The notes: generated from the letters alone by a model not told the origin. A stretch of DNA of 64,000 nt from an uncultured Eubacteriales bacterium (GCA_951800645.1 CATOIK010000001.1:186001-250000), one strand, 5' to 3'. Positions 1-10,435 are shown, counted from the first letter of the stretch. Numbers and translations: made by a program.

Positions 1-583
1 ACAGACGAAGTTCCCCGCTGGTACGGATCAACAGATCCGGATCCGGGATTCCGGCTGTGTCTAAGTAAGACGCCACTGTGCCTTCTGTTACAGTCTCAGG
101 ATCCAGACGGCCGGATGCACAGTCAGCAGCCAGCCGTTTTACTGCCCTGGTAATCTCATCCCGGCCGCCGTAGTTTACGGCAATCACAAAGGTCAGTCCT
201 GTATTGTCTGCCGTCTCCCGCTCCAGCTTATTGATACCTTCTATAATATCCTTATCAAACCGGGTTCTGTCTCCAATCATCTTAACCCGCACATTGTTGG
301 CCTTAGCCACTTTTAAAAGCCGCACCATATAGTAGCGGAACAACTGCATCAGCGCTCCCACCTCGTCAGCAGAGCGGTTCCAGTTTTCTGTGGAAAATCC
401 GTAGACCGTCAGATATTCAATCCCCAGCCTGGCTGCTGTCTCTACAGTTTTCTCCACTGTGGCACAGCCTTCCTTGTGCCCCATGGTCCGGGGCAGTCCC
501 CGCTTTTTTGCCCAGCGGCCGTTACCGTCTAAGATCAGGGCCACATGCTTTGGAACCACCATTCCGTCTAGGTTCAGACCCAT
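1..583 (-). CDS. uppS: Isoprenyl transferase / undecaprenyl diphosphate synthase, C-terminus cut by window edge
   Basis: Reverse translation begins MGLNLDGMVVPKHVALILDGNGRWAKKRGLPRTMGHKEGC...; typical UppS DGNGRWA motif; directly after frr as in the conserved operon. Confidence 0.93.
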   Translation of the reverse strand, partial: MGLNLDGMVVPKHVALILDGNGRWAKKRGLPRTMGHKEGCATVEKTVETAARLGIEYLTVYGFSTENWNRSADEVGALMQLFRYYMVRLLKVAKANNVRVKMIGDRTRFDKDIIEGINKLERETADNTGLTFVIAVNYGGRDEITRAVKRLAADCASGRLDPETVTEGTVASYLDTAGIPDPDLLIRTSGELRL

Positions 584-696
584 TCAAATTCCTCCCTTTA
601 TGAAAGAGCTCGCCGCTCTTTCCTATGAACAAATATACGACAGCGGGACAGGGATCTTTCCCTGCCCCGTTATCCAAACCGGCTGTCTCTGCCGTT

Positions 697-1251
697 TTAC
701 ACTGTCATAATTTCCTTGGTCTTGGCTTCTACTGCCTTGTCGATCTTTTCAACCATCTTGTCCGTCAGCTTCTGGATCTTATCATTGCCCAGTTTTAAAT
801 CGTCCTCGGAAATGTCTCCGTTTTTCTCCATCTTCTTGAAGTTTTCGTTGGCGTCCCGGCGCACATTGCGGACAGCTACCTTAGCAGCCTCTCCTTTTTT
901 CTTTACATCCTTAGCCAGCTCCTTACGGCGCTCCTCAGTCAGCTCCGGGAAAATCAGGCGGATTACGCTGCCGTCGTTGGTAGGGTTGATGCCCAGATCA
1001 GAGGTAAGGATTGCTTTCTCAATCTCTTTTAACAGAGATTTCTCCCAGGGCTGGATCACGATCATACGGGCCTCCGGCACATTGATGTTTCCTACCTGCT
1101 GTAAAGAAGTGGGGGTGCCGTAATAATCTACCTTGATCTTATCCAGTACATGAGGATTTGCCCGTCCTGCGCGGATGGTGCCGAAATCCTCCTGCAGCAC
1201 CTCCAATGTTTTCTCCATCTTACTTTCACAAACCTTTAATTCGTCCTGCAT
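697..1251 (-). CDS. frr: Ribosome recycling factor
   Basis: 184 aa; [30 protein letters not shown]... typical RRF. Confidence 0.97.
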   Translation of the reverse strand: MQDELKVCESKMEKTLEVLQEDFGTIRAGRANPHVLDKIKVDYYGTPTSLQQVGNINVPEARMIVIQPWEKSLLKEIEKAILTSDLGINPTNDGSVIRLIFPELTEERRKELAKDVKKKGEAAKVAVRNVRRDANENFKKMEKNGDISEDDLKLGNDKIQKLTDKMVEKIDKAVEAKTKEIMTV

Positions 1252-1263
1252 AAAGCCCTCCTG

Positions 1264-1968
1264 TTATTCGACGGTCACAATCGTGCCATTTATTTTTCCC
1301 TGCATTGCATTGGCAATGCCGTCTTTTTCGTTTAGATCAAATACTGCCATAGGCATCTTGTGCTCCATACACATAATGGAAGCCGTTAAATCCACTACGG
1401 CAAGCTGCTTGTCAATGACCTCCTGAATACTGATGGTGTCATACTTCTTTGCATCCGGATTCTCAGCCGGGTCGCTGTCATACACGCCGTCAATGGACTT
1501 AGCCAGCAAAATACAGTCTGCGTCCATCTCTACTGCCCGCAGGGTAATGCCGGTGTCTGTAGAGAAATAAGGATGGCCGGTTCCGCCTGCAAAGAACACT
1601 ACCTCCCGGTTCTCAAAGCATTGGTTTGCCCGATCCTTGGAAAACAGCTCCGTCATAGTGCCACAGGCAAATGGGGTAAAAATATGGGTCTTCATTCCTG
1701 CATTCCGGAAAATCTCAGACACATAAATACAATTCATAATGGTAGCCAGCATTCCGATCTGGTCTGCATGGGTCCGCTCAATAGCCTCACTGGTGCGGCC
1801 TCTCCAGAAGTTTCCGCCGCCGATGACAATGCCTACCTGAACGCCTGCGTCCACGGAAAGCTTCACCTGTCTGGCTACTTCTTTTACCGTATCTTCATCA
1901 AAACCGGTTTTTTTAGGCCCTGCCAGCGCCTCGCCGCTTAATTTCAAAAAAACGCGTTTCAAATTCAT
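1264..1968 (-). CDS. pyrH: UMP kinase
   Basis: LKLSGEALAG, GGGNFWRGR, ends in typical GTIVTVE; adjacent to frr. Confidence 0.97.
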   Translation of the reverse strand: MNLKRVFLKLSGEALAGPKKTGFDEDTVKEVARQVKLSVDAGVQVGIVIGGGNFWRGRTSEAIERTHADQIGMLATIMNCIYVSEIFRNAGMKTHIFTPFACGTMTELFSKDRANQCFENREVVFFAGGTGHPYFSTDTGITLRAVEMDADCILLAKSIDGVYDSDPAENPDAKKYDTISIQEVIDKQLAVVDLTASIMCMEHKMPMAVFDLNEKDGIANAMQGKINGTIVTVE

Positions 1969-2002
1969 GAAATCTTTCTCCTTTGCTCTGCTGCCTTCGT
2001 GG

Positions 2003-2728
2003 TTATCTTACCACATCTTGCAGCTTTTGAAAAGAGAAAAAAACATCAGACAAGGCTGACCCTTCCCCTTTTCCACACACTGCCGCCCGGTAACCTGCCA
2101 TCTCGTATTCCAGGAACGAATATTCCTTTCCCAGGCTTACCTGCACCGGGTCAGATAAGGTAATTTCAAAGCTGTTTAAGGCCATTCTCATTCCCTCTCC
2201 GGTCACCTTCAAAACGCTTTCCTTTAAAGTCCAGAGCCGGACAAATAACGCATCCCGCTCTGCCTCAGAAAGAAATGGGTCTGCCAGATAAGCCTGCTCC
2301 TTTTCCGTAAAAAACCGATGAGCCACCTTAAGCTTTCCGGATTGGACCCGCTCCACATCACAGCCGATTTCATGGTCGGAAAAAGCAGCCATTACCAGAT
2401 GGCCAGAATGGGACAGATTAAAATATCTGTCCGGATAGTCCCGAAGATAAGGCTTTCCGTTTCCCTTATAGGAAAAAGCAGCCGTCCCCTCCGAAAGCCC
2501 CCACTCCTGAAGACCTAAATCCAGCAAAACCCCAGCGCCTAAGGACAGCAGCTTGTCCTCCAAAAACTTCATTTTCTTTATTTTTTCCTGCCGATGTTCG
2601 GAAAGGCCGGACGCCCAGGAAATAATCTGTTCTTCGTCTATCCCGGCCTCTTTTGCCGAAGCCCCTACATCCAGCATATAGATTCTGGTATTCATCCTGT
2701 CTCGCCTCCTCATAGCGTTTTGTTTCAT
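2003..2728 (-). CDS. 4'-phosphopantetheinyl transferase (Sfp-like)
   Basis: NLSHSGHLVMAAFSDHEIGCDVERV and WTLKESVLKVTGEGM motifs; start may be the internal M of MNTRIYML. Confidence 0.85.
   Translation of the reverse strand: MKQNAMRRRDRMNTRIYMLDVGASAKEAGIDEEQIISWASGLSEHRQEKIKKMKFLEDKLLSLGAGVLLDLGLQEWGLSEGTAAFSYKGNGKPYLRDYPDRYFNLSHSGHLVMAAFSDHEIGCDVERVQSGKLKVAHRFFTEKEQAYLADPFLSEAERDALFVRLWTLKESVLKVTGEGMRMALNSFEITLSDPVQVSLGKEYSFLEYEMAGYRAAVCGKGEGSALSDVFFSFQKLQDVVR
2005..2032 (-). promoter_or_regulatory. Candidate pyrH promoter inside the 3' end of the PPTase ORF
   Basis: Minus strand TTTCAA-N16-TAAGAT with extended TGG before the -10; -10 overlaps the PPTase stop codon. Confidence 0.45.
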
Positions 2729-2758
2729 AGGGCGAATTTTCCTATGAAAGAATCAAAA

Positions 2759-2782
2759 TGGCACCAGAATGATCTGGTGCCA
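2759..2782 (-). terminator. Rho-independent-like terminator after the ferredoxin gene
   Basis: Perfect 8-bp stem GGCACCAG-N6-CTGGTGCC, followed on the minus strand by TTTTGATTCTTT. Confidence 0.65.
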
Positions 2783-2836
2783 GAATTCATACTCCCCATA
2801 TTATAATCGAATTTCCAATGATTTACAACAGCCGTC

Positions 2837-3346
2837 TTACCGCACCGGCGTCAGCACTCCGCGCAAATCATAGATTGCATGGCGGGGACACTTTACGGCG
2901 CACATGCCGCAGCTTAAGCAGTTTTTCTCCTCAATTACCGCACAGTTTTCCACCACATGAATGGCTGCCGCCGTACAGGTCTTCTCACAGATGCCGCAGC
3001 CAATGCAGCTGACATCACACTGCTTTCTGGCGTCAACGCCCTTGTCCCGGTTGGAGCATTTGACTGCGATAAAATTCCCGGCTTCGTGAAGATGAATAAC
3101 CTGCTGAGGACAGGCCTCCACGCACCGCCCGCAGGCAGTACATTTGGATTCATCCACCTCTGCCACACCGTTTTCATTGATGGTGATGGCGCTGAAAGGA
3201 CAGGCAGCCACACACAGGCTACAGGCTACGCAGCCGTAGGAACAGGACTGTCCGTCTTTTCCTTCACGGCAGCCGCCGTTGCAGGCTACCAAAGCCGACA
3301 TATAAGGAACTTGTCTTTTTGCTGCCATATTACCACTTCCTTTCAT
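2837..3346 (-). CDS. Multi-cluster 4Fe-4S ferredoxin (RnfB-like)
   Basis: CVACSLCVAACPF, CTACGRCVEACPQ, CIGCGICEKTC, CLSCGMCAVKCPR; overlaps the XDH gene. Confidence 0.88.
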   Translation of the reverse strand: MKGSGNMAAKRQVPYMSALVACNGGCREGKDGQSCSYGCVACSLCVAACPFSAITINENGVAEVDESKCTACGRCVEACPQQVIHLHEAGNFIAVKCSNRDKGVDARKQCDVSCIGCGICEKTCTAAAIHVVENCAVIEEKNCLSCGMCAVKCPRHAIYDLRGVLTPVR

Positions 3347-5918
3347 AAGGGGTGTTTTTCAGCGGAAGCTCATAACGCTCCTCCCCATCATAGCGATGAT
3401 AAGCGTCTGCAATGGCCGGCGCTGTGGGAATAGAAGTAATCTCACCAATACCGATGGCTCCGCCTGCCACCTTAAGGCCCGGCTTGTCAATGACAATCGC
3501 CTTGATTTCCGGCAGCTCATGAGCGCGGAACAGCCCCAGGGAACCAAATTTATCTACCGGCTTGCAGTCCACGATCGGGTAGCGCTCTGTCAGGGCAAAG
3601 CCCATGGACATCACTACGCCGCCTTCAATCTGTCCCTCACAGGAAATGGGATTAACAGCCTTTCCTACATCGTGGGCTGCCACCATCTTCTCGATCTTTC
3701 CTGTTTCCGGATCCAGAATACACATCTGGGTTGCATAGCCGTAAGCTACATGGGATACCGGATTGGGAACATCTGCTCCCAAAGGATCTGTCTTTGCCAG
3801 GTACTCGCCGTAGAATACCTGTCCTTTTACCTCTGCCAAAGTCTTTCCGGCGTTTAACTCCTTCATCAGTTCACGGCAGGCCCGCATACAGGCCTCGCCT
3901 GTAATCAAGGTCTGGCGGGAGCCGGAGGTGGTTCCGGAATCCAGCGCGATCCATGTGTTGCTGCGCTCATAAACAATCTTGTCTGCAGCCAGTCCGGTTT
4001 CCTCTCCTACAATCTGCACCAGCACCGTACCAAGGCCCTGTCCGATACAGGATGCTCCGGCATAAATGTGAAGCTTTTCATCGTCCTCCACAATCAGCTT
4101 CACCCTGCCGGTGTCGGGAATGCCTACGCCTACTCCGGCGTTCTTCATGGCACAGCCGATTCCCACCGGTTTCCCGGCAGCCACTGCCTCGTCATAGTCT
4201 TCCTTAATGGCCTCTAATGTCTCTACCAGACCAGTAGACTCATCTACGATCTGACCGTTAGGCAGTACCTGTCCCGGCCGGATGGCGTTGATATAACGAA
4301 TTTCCCAGGGGGTAATTCCCACCTTATCCGCCATTAAGTTCAGCAAGGTCTCTGTTGCAAAGCAGGTCTGGGTTACACCAAAGCCCCGGAATGCGCCTGC
4401 AGGCGGATTGTTGGTATAATAAGCAGTTCCTTCAATGTCAAAGTTCTGATAATTGTAAGGCCCTGCCGCATGGGTACAGGCCCGCTCTAAAACCGGTCCG
4501 CCCAGAGACATGAAAGCGCCGGTATCGGAAGCCACCTTGGCCTTTACGCCCAGAATCTTTCCGTTTTCATCACAGCCCATGGTAAAATCCATTTCAAAGT
4601 GATGGCGCTTTGGATGCACCAAAAGGGATTCTGCACGAGAAAGCTTTAGCTTCACCGGACGGCGGGTTAAATAAGTGATCATGGCGGCCAGATGCTGGAC
4701 CGTCATATCCTCTTTTCCGCCGAAGCCGCCGCCTACCAGGGCATTCTGCACCTTTATTTTGTCTGTTCCCAGAAGGATCCGGCATTCGTGAAGGGTCTGA
4801 TGGGCCGACTGATCTGTAGAGTAGACAAACACATCCTCGTCCTCATCAATAAATGCCACGGCACACTCCGGCTCCAAAAAACCATGCTCCGTCCAGGGCG
4901 TTTCAAAGTGATGAGAAATCACATGCTTAGCGTTTTTAATGGCCTCGTCTGCATTGCCCCGGCTGATGTGCTTGTAAGAGCAGACATTATCCTTCTCCTC
5001 GTCAAACACCTTCGGCGCATCGGCAGCCGCTGCTTCTTCAATATTCCGTACCGGAGTCAGCACCTCATATTCTACCTTGATCAGCTTCCTGGCCTTTTCT
5101 GCAATCTCTGCTGTCTCTGCAGCGATCAGGGCAATTCCATCTCCCAGATAGTGGGTCAGGCCTCCTACGGGAATCAGAGAATACTGATCGTGTTTTAAAT
5201 GTCCTACCTTGTTTTCTCCCGGAATATCCTCTGCCGTAAAGACTGCCACTACGCCCTCCAGGGCTTTGGCTGCAGAAGTATCAATGGAAAGGACTCTGGC
5301 TCTGGGGTATTTGCTCCGCAATACTGCGCCCTGCAGCATGCCGTCCAGCACATAATCGTCCGGATATTTTCCATAGCCTAAAACCTTTTCCTCCACATCA
5401 ATGCGATGAACGCTGGAACCCATCTTCCAGTCTTCCGTTCTCTTGGCCGGAATCACACCGTCCCCCATGATTTTTGCCGCCAGCTTTACGGCTGCAATGA
5501 TCTTTACATAACCGGTACACCGGCAGTAATTGTTTCGCAGGGCATAGCGGATCTCCTCATCACTGGGGTTTGGATTCTTATCCAGCAATGCCTTGGTACA
5601 CATTACCATGCCAGGAATACAAAAGCCGCACTGAACCGCTCCTGCTTCCCCATAAGCATAAGTAAATACCTGGCTTTCCCAGTCTGTCAGACCCTCTACT
5701 GTGATGATGTTTTTCCCGTCCAGAGAATCCGTATCCGGCACACAGGCCTTGACGGTCTCTCCTTCTATAATGACAGTACAGGCGCCGCAGGCGCCTTCGC
5801 TGCATCCGTCCTTTACAGAAAACAAATGCAGCTCATCCCGCAAAAAACGCAGCAGCTTCTGGTTCTTTGACGGGGTTACAAGTTTTCCGTTTACATGAAA
5901 TGATGCCACGGCATACAC
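3330..5918 (-). CDS. Selenium-dependent xanthine dehydrogenase-type molybdenum hydroxylase (fused 2Fe-2S and Mo domains)
   Basis: CSEGACGACTV, CGFCIPGMV, CRCTGY, VGGGFGGKEDM, GAFRGFGVTQ; architecture of the selenium-dependent XDH family and context with ygfK/ssnA. Confidence 0.88.
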   Translation of the reverse strand: MYAVASFHVNGKLVTPSKNQKLLRFLRDELHLFSVKDGCSEGACGACTVIIEGETVKACVPDTDSLDGKNIITVEGLTDWESQVFTYAYGEAGAVQCGFCIPGMVMCTKALLDKNPNPSDEEIRYALRNNYCRCTGYVKIIAAVKLAAKIMGDGVIPAKRTEDWKMGSSVHRIDVEEKVLGYGKYPDDYVLDGMLQGAVLRSKYPRARVLSIDTSAAKALEGVVAVFTAEDIPGENKVGHLKHDQYSLIPVGGLTHYLGDGIALIAAETAEIAEKARKLIKVEYEVLTPVRNIEEAAAADAPKVFDEEKDNVCSYKHISRGNADEAIKNAKHVISHHFETPWTEHGFLEPECAVAFIDEDEDVFVYSTDQSAHQTLHECRILLGTDKIKVQNALVGGGFGGKEDMTVQHLAAMITYLTRRPVKLKLSRAESLLVHPKRHHFEMDFTMGCDENGKILGVKAKVASDTGAFMSLGGPVLERACTHAAGPYNYQNFDIEGTAYYTNNPPAGAFRGFGVTQTCFATETLLNLMADKVGITPWEIRYINAIRPGQVLPNGQIVDESTGLVETLEAIKEDYDEAVAAGKPVGIGCAMKNAGVGVGIPDTGRVKLIVEDDEKLHIYAGASCIGQGLGTVLVQIVGEETGLAADKIVYERSNTWIALDSGTTSGSRQTLITGEACMRACRELMKELNAGKTLAEVKGQVFYGEYLAKTDPLGADVPNPVSHVAYGYATQMCILDPETGKIEKMVAAHDVGKAVNPISCEGQIEGGVVMSMGFALTERYPIVDCKPVDKFGSLGLFRAHELPEIKAIVIDKPGLKVAGGAIGIGEITSIPTAPAIADAYHRYDGEERYELPLKNTPYERKW

Positions 5919-7285
5919 CCCTTTCTTCTCACATACCGGCCATCTTTCCCACCGCAGACACTGCCGTTTTCTGCAGTCAGAACACCGTTTACATACACTT
6001 TTTCCGGTTTTCCAAAAACCGGCCAGCCTTCGTAGGTCTGATAATCCACATTAGCCGCCTGATTTTCTGCTGACAAGACCCAGTCTTCCTCCGGATTCCA
6101 CACTACCAGGTCTGCATCGCTTCCCGGCTCAATGGCTCCCTTTTGCGGGTACATGCCGTAAAGCTTTGCCGGGTTTTCCGACAGCAGACGGCACATCTGC
6201 TCCAGCGTAATGCGGCCTTCCTTTACTCCATAGGTGTAAATCAGCACCGGTCTGGTCTCCACGCCTGCCATGCCGCCGGGAATTTTAGTAAAGTCTTCCC
6301 GTCCTGCTGCCTTCTGCCCCAAGGTAAAGCTGCAGTGGTCTGTGGAAACAGTCTGAATCTGGTCTGCGTTTAAAGCGCCCCACAAGGCTTCCTGGTCTGA
6401 TTTTTTCCGCAGAGGCGGCGCAATCACATAGCGGCCTCCCTCAAAATCCGGTTTTTCATAAACGCTGTCATCCAGCAGCAGATACTGGGGACAGGTTTCC
6501 AGATACACCTCCTGACCTTCCTTCCTCGCCATCTGCACTTCCTTAAGACCTGCCTCTGTGCTTAAATGCACCACAATAATGGGAGCATTTGCCAGTCGGG
6601 CAATCTTCAACAGCCGCCCTACCGCCTCTGCCTCCACTAAAGGCGGACGGCTGGCCGGATGGGCGCTGGGAGATAAATGTCCCAGCTCCTTTTGCTCCCT
6701 GACCATGGATTTTACCAGGTCACTGTTTTCGCAGTGCACGCCGGCAATACCGCCCAGCTCCGTCAGACGCTTTAACACCCGGTAAATACTTCCATCATCC
6801 AGCATATTATCATCGTAAATCATGTAGAGCTTAAAAGAAGTAACTCCTTCTGCAGTCACTTCCTCCAGCTCCCGGCTGATTTCCTCGTTAAATTCAGAAA
6901 TGGCCAGATGAAATCCATAGTTGCAGTAACAGCGGTCATCTGCCTTCTTATGCCAGTTATCCAGGGCCTCTTTTAAGGTTTCCCCCCGGTACTGGGTGGC
7001 GAAATCCACTACGGTAGTGGTTCCGCCGCTTACGGCAGCCTTCGTTCCTGTCTCAAAATCATCCGCAGTTACCGTTCCTGCCACTGCCAGGTCAAAATGG
7101 GTATGGGCATCAATGAATCCGGGAAATAAAAGCTTTCCACTTATATCCACCACCATTGCTCCTTCGGCGGAAAGGTCATTTCCCACCTGAGCAATCCTGG
7201 ACCCCTCAATCAGAACATCTGCTTTTTTTACTCCTTGGCCGGATACCACCCGGCCGCCTTTCAGCAATGTTTTCATCTGTTCCAT
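5891..7285 (-). CDS. Dihydropyrimidinase / D-hydantoinase family
   Basis: MEQMKTLLKGGRVVSG..., FPGFIDAHTHFDLAVAGT; start moved to the ATG at 7285, preceded by AAGGAAGG. Confidence 0.88.
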   Translation of the reverse strand: MEQMKTLLKGGRVVSGQGVKKADVLIEGSRIAQVGNDLSAEGAMVVDISGKLLFPGFIDAHTHFDLAVAGTVTADDFETGTKAAVSGGTTTVVDFATQYRGETLKEALDNWHKKADDRCYCNYGFHLAISEFNEEISRELEEVTAEGVTSFKLYMIYDDNMLDDGSIYRVLKRLTELGGIAGVHCENSDLVKSMVREQKELGHLSPSAHPASRPPLVEAEAVGRLLKIARLANAPIIVVHLSTEAGLKEVQMARKEGQEVYLETCPQYLLLDDSVYEKPDFEGGRYVIAPPLRKKSDQEALWGALNADQIQTVSTDHCSFTLGQKAAGREDFTKIPGGMAGVETRPVLIYTYGVKEGRITLEQMCRLLSENPAKLYGMYPQKGAIEPGSDADLVVWNPEEDWVLSAENQAANVDYQTYEGWPVFGKPEKVYVNGVLTAENGSVCGGKDGRYVRRKGCMPWHHFM

Positions 7286-7337
7286 CGCCTTCCTTTTTGA
7301 TATGAAAATACAACTGTTCAAGACAACCCATGTGAAG

Positions 7338-7390
7338 AAGTGCATAAAATCATACTTGCAAGTAAGCTTGACGCCTGTTTTTATGCACTT
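7338..7390. repeat. Nested inverted repeat between hydantoinase and ygfK
   Basis: 12-bp arms AAGTGCATAAAA (7338-7349) and TTTTATGCACTT (7379-7390) enclosing the perfect palindrome TACTTGCAAGTA (7353-7364). Confidence 0.8.
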
Positions 7391-7410
7391 TTTCTCGCCG
7401 TCCTGGACTG

Positions 7411-10392
7411 TTACAGAAGATAGTTATAATCCTTTACTACAGTCTCCATTACCTTACACAGCTTCTCCGGAATATCGGTCTGTTCCCCAGCCTTCCAGGT
7501 AAGGAGATTTCCAAGATAACGGACCTTAAAGGACAGAGCTTTTTCATCCAGAACCGTGAAGCCTTCGTTCTTGCTGTCTGCCATGTCTGCCTCGTTGGCA
7601 AATAAGGTAAACTTATCCAGGTACGGTGCGCTGTCGTACGGACAGAAGCTCTTACAGTTGCCGCACTCGTTGCACATGTAATCTACATGGATGATCTGGT
7701 GCATTGCCTCACCCGGAACACGAACTGCAACATTTGCCCGGTTGGGACATGCCTCTGCACAGTTCTCGCAGATGGAGGAACAGCTTAAGCAGCGTCCGCT
7801 CTCTGCGCGGCCTTCCTGAGTCTCCAGCAGATACCCCCGTCTTGGGTAGATGTCTTCTGCCTCTGCCGGCTCCTCAAAATCACTTACCAGTTTCTTGCCC
7901 ACTATGGCCTCTGCTGCTGCTAAAGCGTCCCGGATGCCTTCTACTACAGTAGCCGGACCGCCCAGGCCGTCGCCTACTACATAGACATTTTTTACACTGG
8001 ACTCTTTGGTCTCCGGATTTGCCAGTACCCTGCCCCGCTCATTTACATTCAGGCCGCATATCTGGTAAAATTCTGCAGGAACCTGCTCACCTACGGCTGC
8101 AATCACCGTATCTGCCGGAATTTCCACAGTTTCGCCGGTAGCTTCTACGCCCCGTCTTCCGGATGCGTCCATTTCGCCTAACTTCATTACATCGCAGACA
8201 AGCCTGCCGCCTGCCAGCTTCTTCGGCGCCAGCAGTTCCTTAAACTCTACGCCGTCCTCTACGGCCATTACCAGTTCTTCCTCATCTGCCGGCATGTAGC
8301 GTTTGGTTCTCCGGTATACCAGATAAGCATGCTCTACCCCTGCAGTCCGTTTCGCTGCTCTGGCTGTATCCATCGCCGTGTTTCCGCCGCCGATAACAAC
8401 TACATTCTTTCCAAGATCCAGCTTGCCGTCCTTTGCCTTAAAGTCTGCCAGGAATTCCAAAGCGTTGATGGCCTTTCCTTCTTCCAGAGAAAGTACGCCC
8501 GGCTTGGATGCGCCTACTGCCAGCACTACATAGTCGTACTCTGCTTTCAGTTTTTCAATGTCCTCTACCTTGGTGTTTAACTTCACCTCAGCGCCATAGG
8601 CAGTTACCAGCTTCACATCGTTTGCGATAGCTTCGTCAGAAATGCGGAATCCGGGAATCACATGCTTTACAACGCCGCCTAAGCTGTCCTTCTGCTCAAA
8701 CAATGTTACCTTTACGCCGGCTCTGCTTAAAAAGAACGCTGCCGCCATACCTGCCGGGCCGCCGCCTACGATAGCTGCCGTCTTTCCGGCAGCCGCCTGT
8801 GCAGGCTTTAAGTTCTGCATCAAAGCGTCAAAGCCGCCTTCTGCTGCTGTCAGCTTGGCTTTTCGAATATGTACAGGCTCCTCATAGAAGTTTCTGGTAC
8901 ACTTGCTCATACAGTTGTGAGCACAGATGGTTCCGGTAATAAAGGGCAGCGGGTTCTTCTCTGTAATAACCTGCATAGCCTCTGCCATCTTGCCTTCGCC
9001 TACTAATTTTAAGTACGCAGTGATGTCCTGATGAATCGGGCAGCCCTCTTTACAGGGTGCTACAAAACAGTCTGTCAGGGGAACCTGCTTCTTCATCTTT
9101 CTGGAGGGAAGGGGCTTTACTGCCTTTACATGGAATTTATCGGTTACTGCATCCTGAGCCAGCTTGGCTGCTGCTTCTACAGAAACACCGGCAAAGACTG
9201 CCTGGCTTTCCTGGGTTGCCTCAGCAAGCTGTAAAAGGCGCTGATAGCCGCCTGGCTTTAACAGGGTAGTAGCCACGGTTACCGGCCAGATCCCGGCCTT
9301 CACAATCTTTTCCATATTGAAGGCGTCTGCACCGCCGGAGTAGGAAATCCGAAGCGTTCCGTCAAACTCTTTGGTCAGCTTTGCTGCCAGAGAAATGGAC
9401 AGGGGATATAAGGACTTACCGGACATGTACATTTCTTCACTGGGAAGCTCGTTCTGTTTTACATCTACCGGGAAGGTGTTGGTAATCTTTACGCCAAACT
9501 CCAGGTTCCGCTCCTGGCACAGGGCCATCAGCCGCTTAAACATAGGGATGGCGTCCTCATACTGTAAATCATCCTTAAAGTGGAAATCTCCGAATACTAC
9601 ATAGTCGTAGCCCATCTGATCCATGGTCTGTCTTGCAAACTCATAGCCTAACAGGGTGGGATTACACTTGATAAAGGTATGCAGTCCCTTCTCTGTAATT
9701 AAGTAAGTTGCAATCCGCTCAATCTCCTGGGGCGGGCAGCCATGCAAAGTAGACAGGGTTGCGGAATTACAGATTTTAGAGGAAATGCCTTCCACATCTG
9801 CCGCAGTCAGCTTCTCAAACAGATTCAGGTTGTCTAACAGATACTGTCTGCACTCCTTAAAGGTCTCGGTCTGGGAAGCGTCCATCATGGAATCGATAAA
9901 AGTGTTTACCTTTTCGGATTTAATGCCAGCCAGGTCGTAGCCTACGCTCATGTTAAACTGGAAGCCGTCCATATCGCCCAGATCAAACTCTTTTGCCATT
10001 ACCTTTAACAGAAACCAGGCCTTGATGTACTCTGCCTGAGCCTGAGGCACATAAAGCTCTGTGGACCACTCGCAGTTGTAGCACTCATCGTCTGCCTTGA
10101 TACAGGGTTTGTTTACCGGCAGATCCTCGCCGTCAATGATCTGTACCGTCTTCAGTTCAAAGAACCGGCTGCCGCCGTAATAAGCTGCTGCAATATTCTG
10201 GGTCAACTGGGTGTGAGGGCCTGCTGCCGGGCCAACGGGAGTTTCCAGAAGCCGGCCGAAAATTTCCCGGTTGTAATCAGCCTTTGCTTTATAAGGCTGA
10301 TATACGCCAAACACAGTTCCTTTCTCTTTTCTTTCTTCCAGTACCCATCGTACCATCTGCCCAAAAGGCATGGGAGTCATGCGATCGCTCAT
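7411..10392 (-). CDS. ygfK: Putative selenate reductase YgfK (selenium-associated flavoprotein)
   Basis: 993 aa: MSDRMTPMPFGQMVRWVLEE, AAIVGGGPAGMAAAFFLSRAG, C-terminal CNECGNCKSFCPYDSAPY. Confidence 0.92.
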   Translation of the reverse strand: MSDRMTPMPFGQMVRWVLEERKEKGTVFGVYQPYKAKADYNREIFGRLLETPVGPAAGPHTQLTQNIAAAYYGGSRFFELKTVQIIDGEDLPVNKPCIKADDECYNCEWSTELYVPQAQAEYIKAWFLLKVMAKEFDLGDMDGFQFNMSVGYDLAGIKSEKVNTFIDSMMDASQTETFKECRQYLLDNLNLFEKLTAADVEGISSKICNSATLSTLHGCPPQEIERIATYLITEKGLHTFIKCNPTLLGYEFARQTMDQMGYDYVVFGDFHFKDDLQYEDAIPMFKRLMALCQERNLEFGVKITNTFPVDVKQNELPSEEMYMSGKSLYPLSISLAAKLTKEFDGTLRISYSGGADAFNMEKIVKAGIWPVTVATTLLKPGGYQRLLQLAEATQESQAVFAGVSVEAAAKLAQDAVTDKFHVKAVKPLPSRKMKKQVPLTDCFVAPCKEGCPIHQDITAYLKLVGEGKMAEAMQVITEKNPLPFITGTICAHNCMSKCTRNFYEEPVHIRKAKLTAAEGGFDALMQNLKPAQAAAGKTAAIVGGGPAGMAAAFFLSRAGVKVTLFEQKDSLGGVVKHVIPGFRISDEAIANDVKLVTAYGAEVKLNTKVEDIEKLKAEYDYVVLAVGASKPGVLSLEEGKAINALEFLADFKAKDGKLDLGKNVVVIGGGNTAMDTARAAKRTAGVEHAYLVYRRTKRYMPADEEELVMAVEDGVEFKELLAPKKLAGGRLVCDVMKLGEMDASGRRGVEATGETVEIPADTVIAAVGEQVPAEFYQICGLNVNERGRVLANPETKESSVKNVYVVGDGLGGPATVVEGIRDALAAAEAIVGKKLVSDFEEPAEAEDIYPRRGYLLETQEGRAESGRCLSCSSICENCAEACPNRANVAVRVPGEAMHQIIHVDYMCNECGNCKSFCPYDSAPYLDKFTLFANEADMADSKNEGFTVLDEKALSFKVRYLGNLLTWKAGEQTDIPEKLCKVMETVVKDYNYLL

Positions 10393-10435
10393 AATTTTAA
10401 ATCTCCTTCTCTTTTCATCTATCTGTTTTTATGGA

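Noticed and set aside
2957-5898. Several plus-strand ORFs of 60-170 aa
   Set aside because: All lie antisense to the ferredoxin and XDH genes, with no SD context or family resemblance.
3330-10392. Selenocysteine (in-frame TGA) in the selenium-linked enzymes
   Set aside because: The XDH and YgfK ORFs are continuous without internal TGA; these families are thought to use a selenium cofactor rather than Sec.
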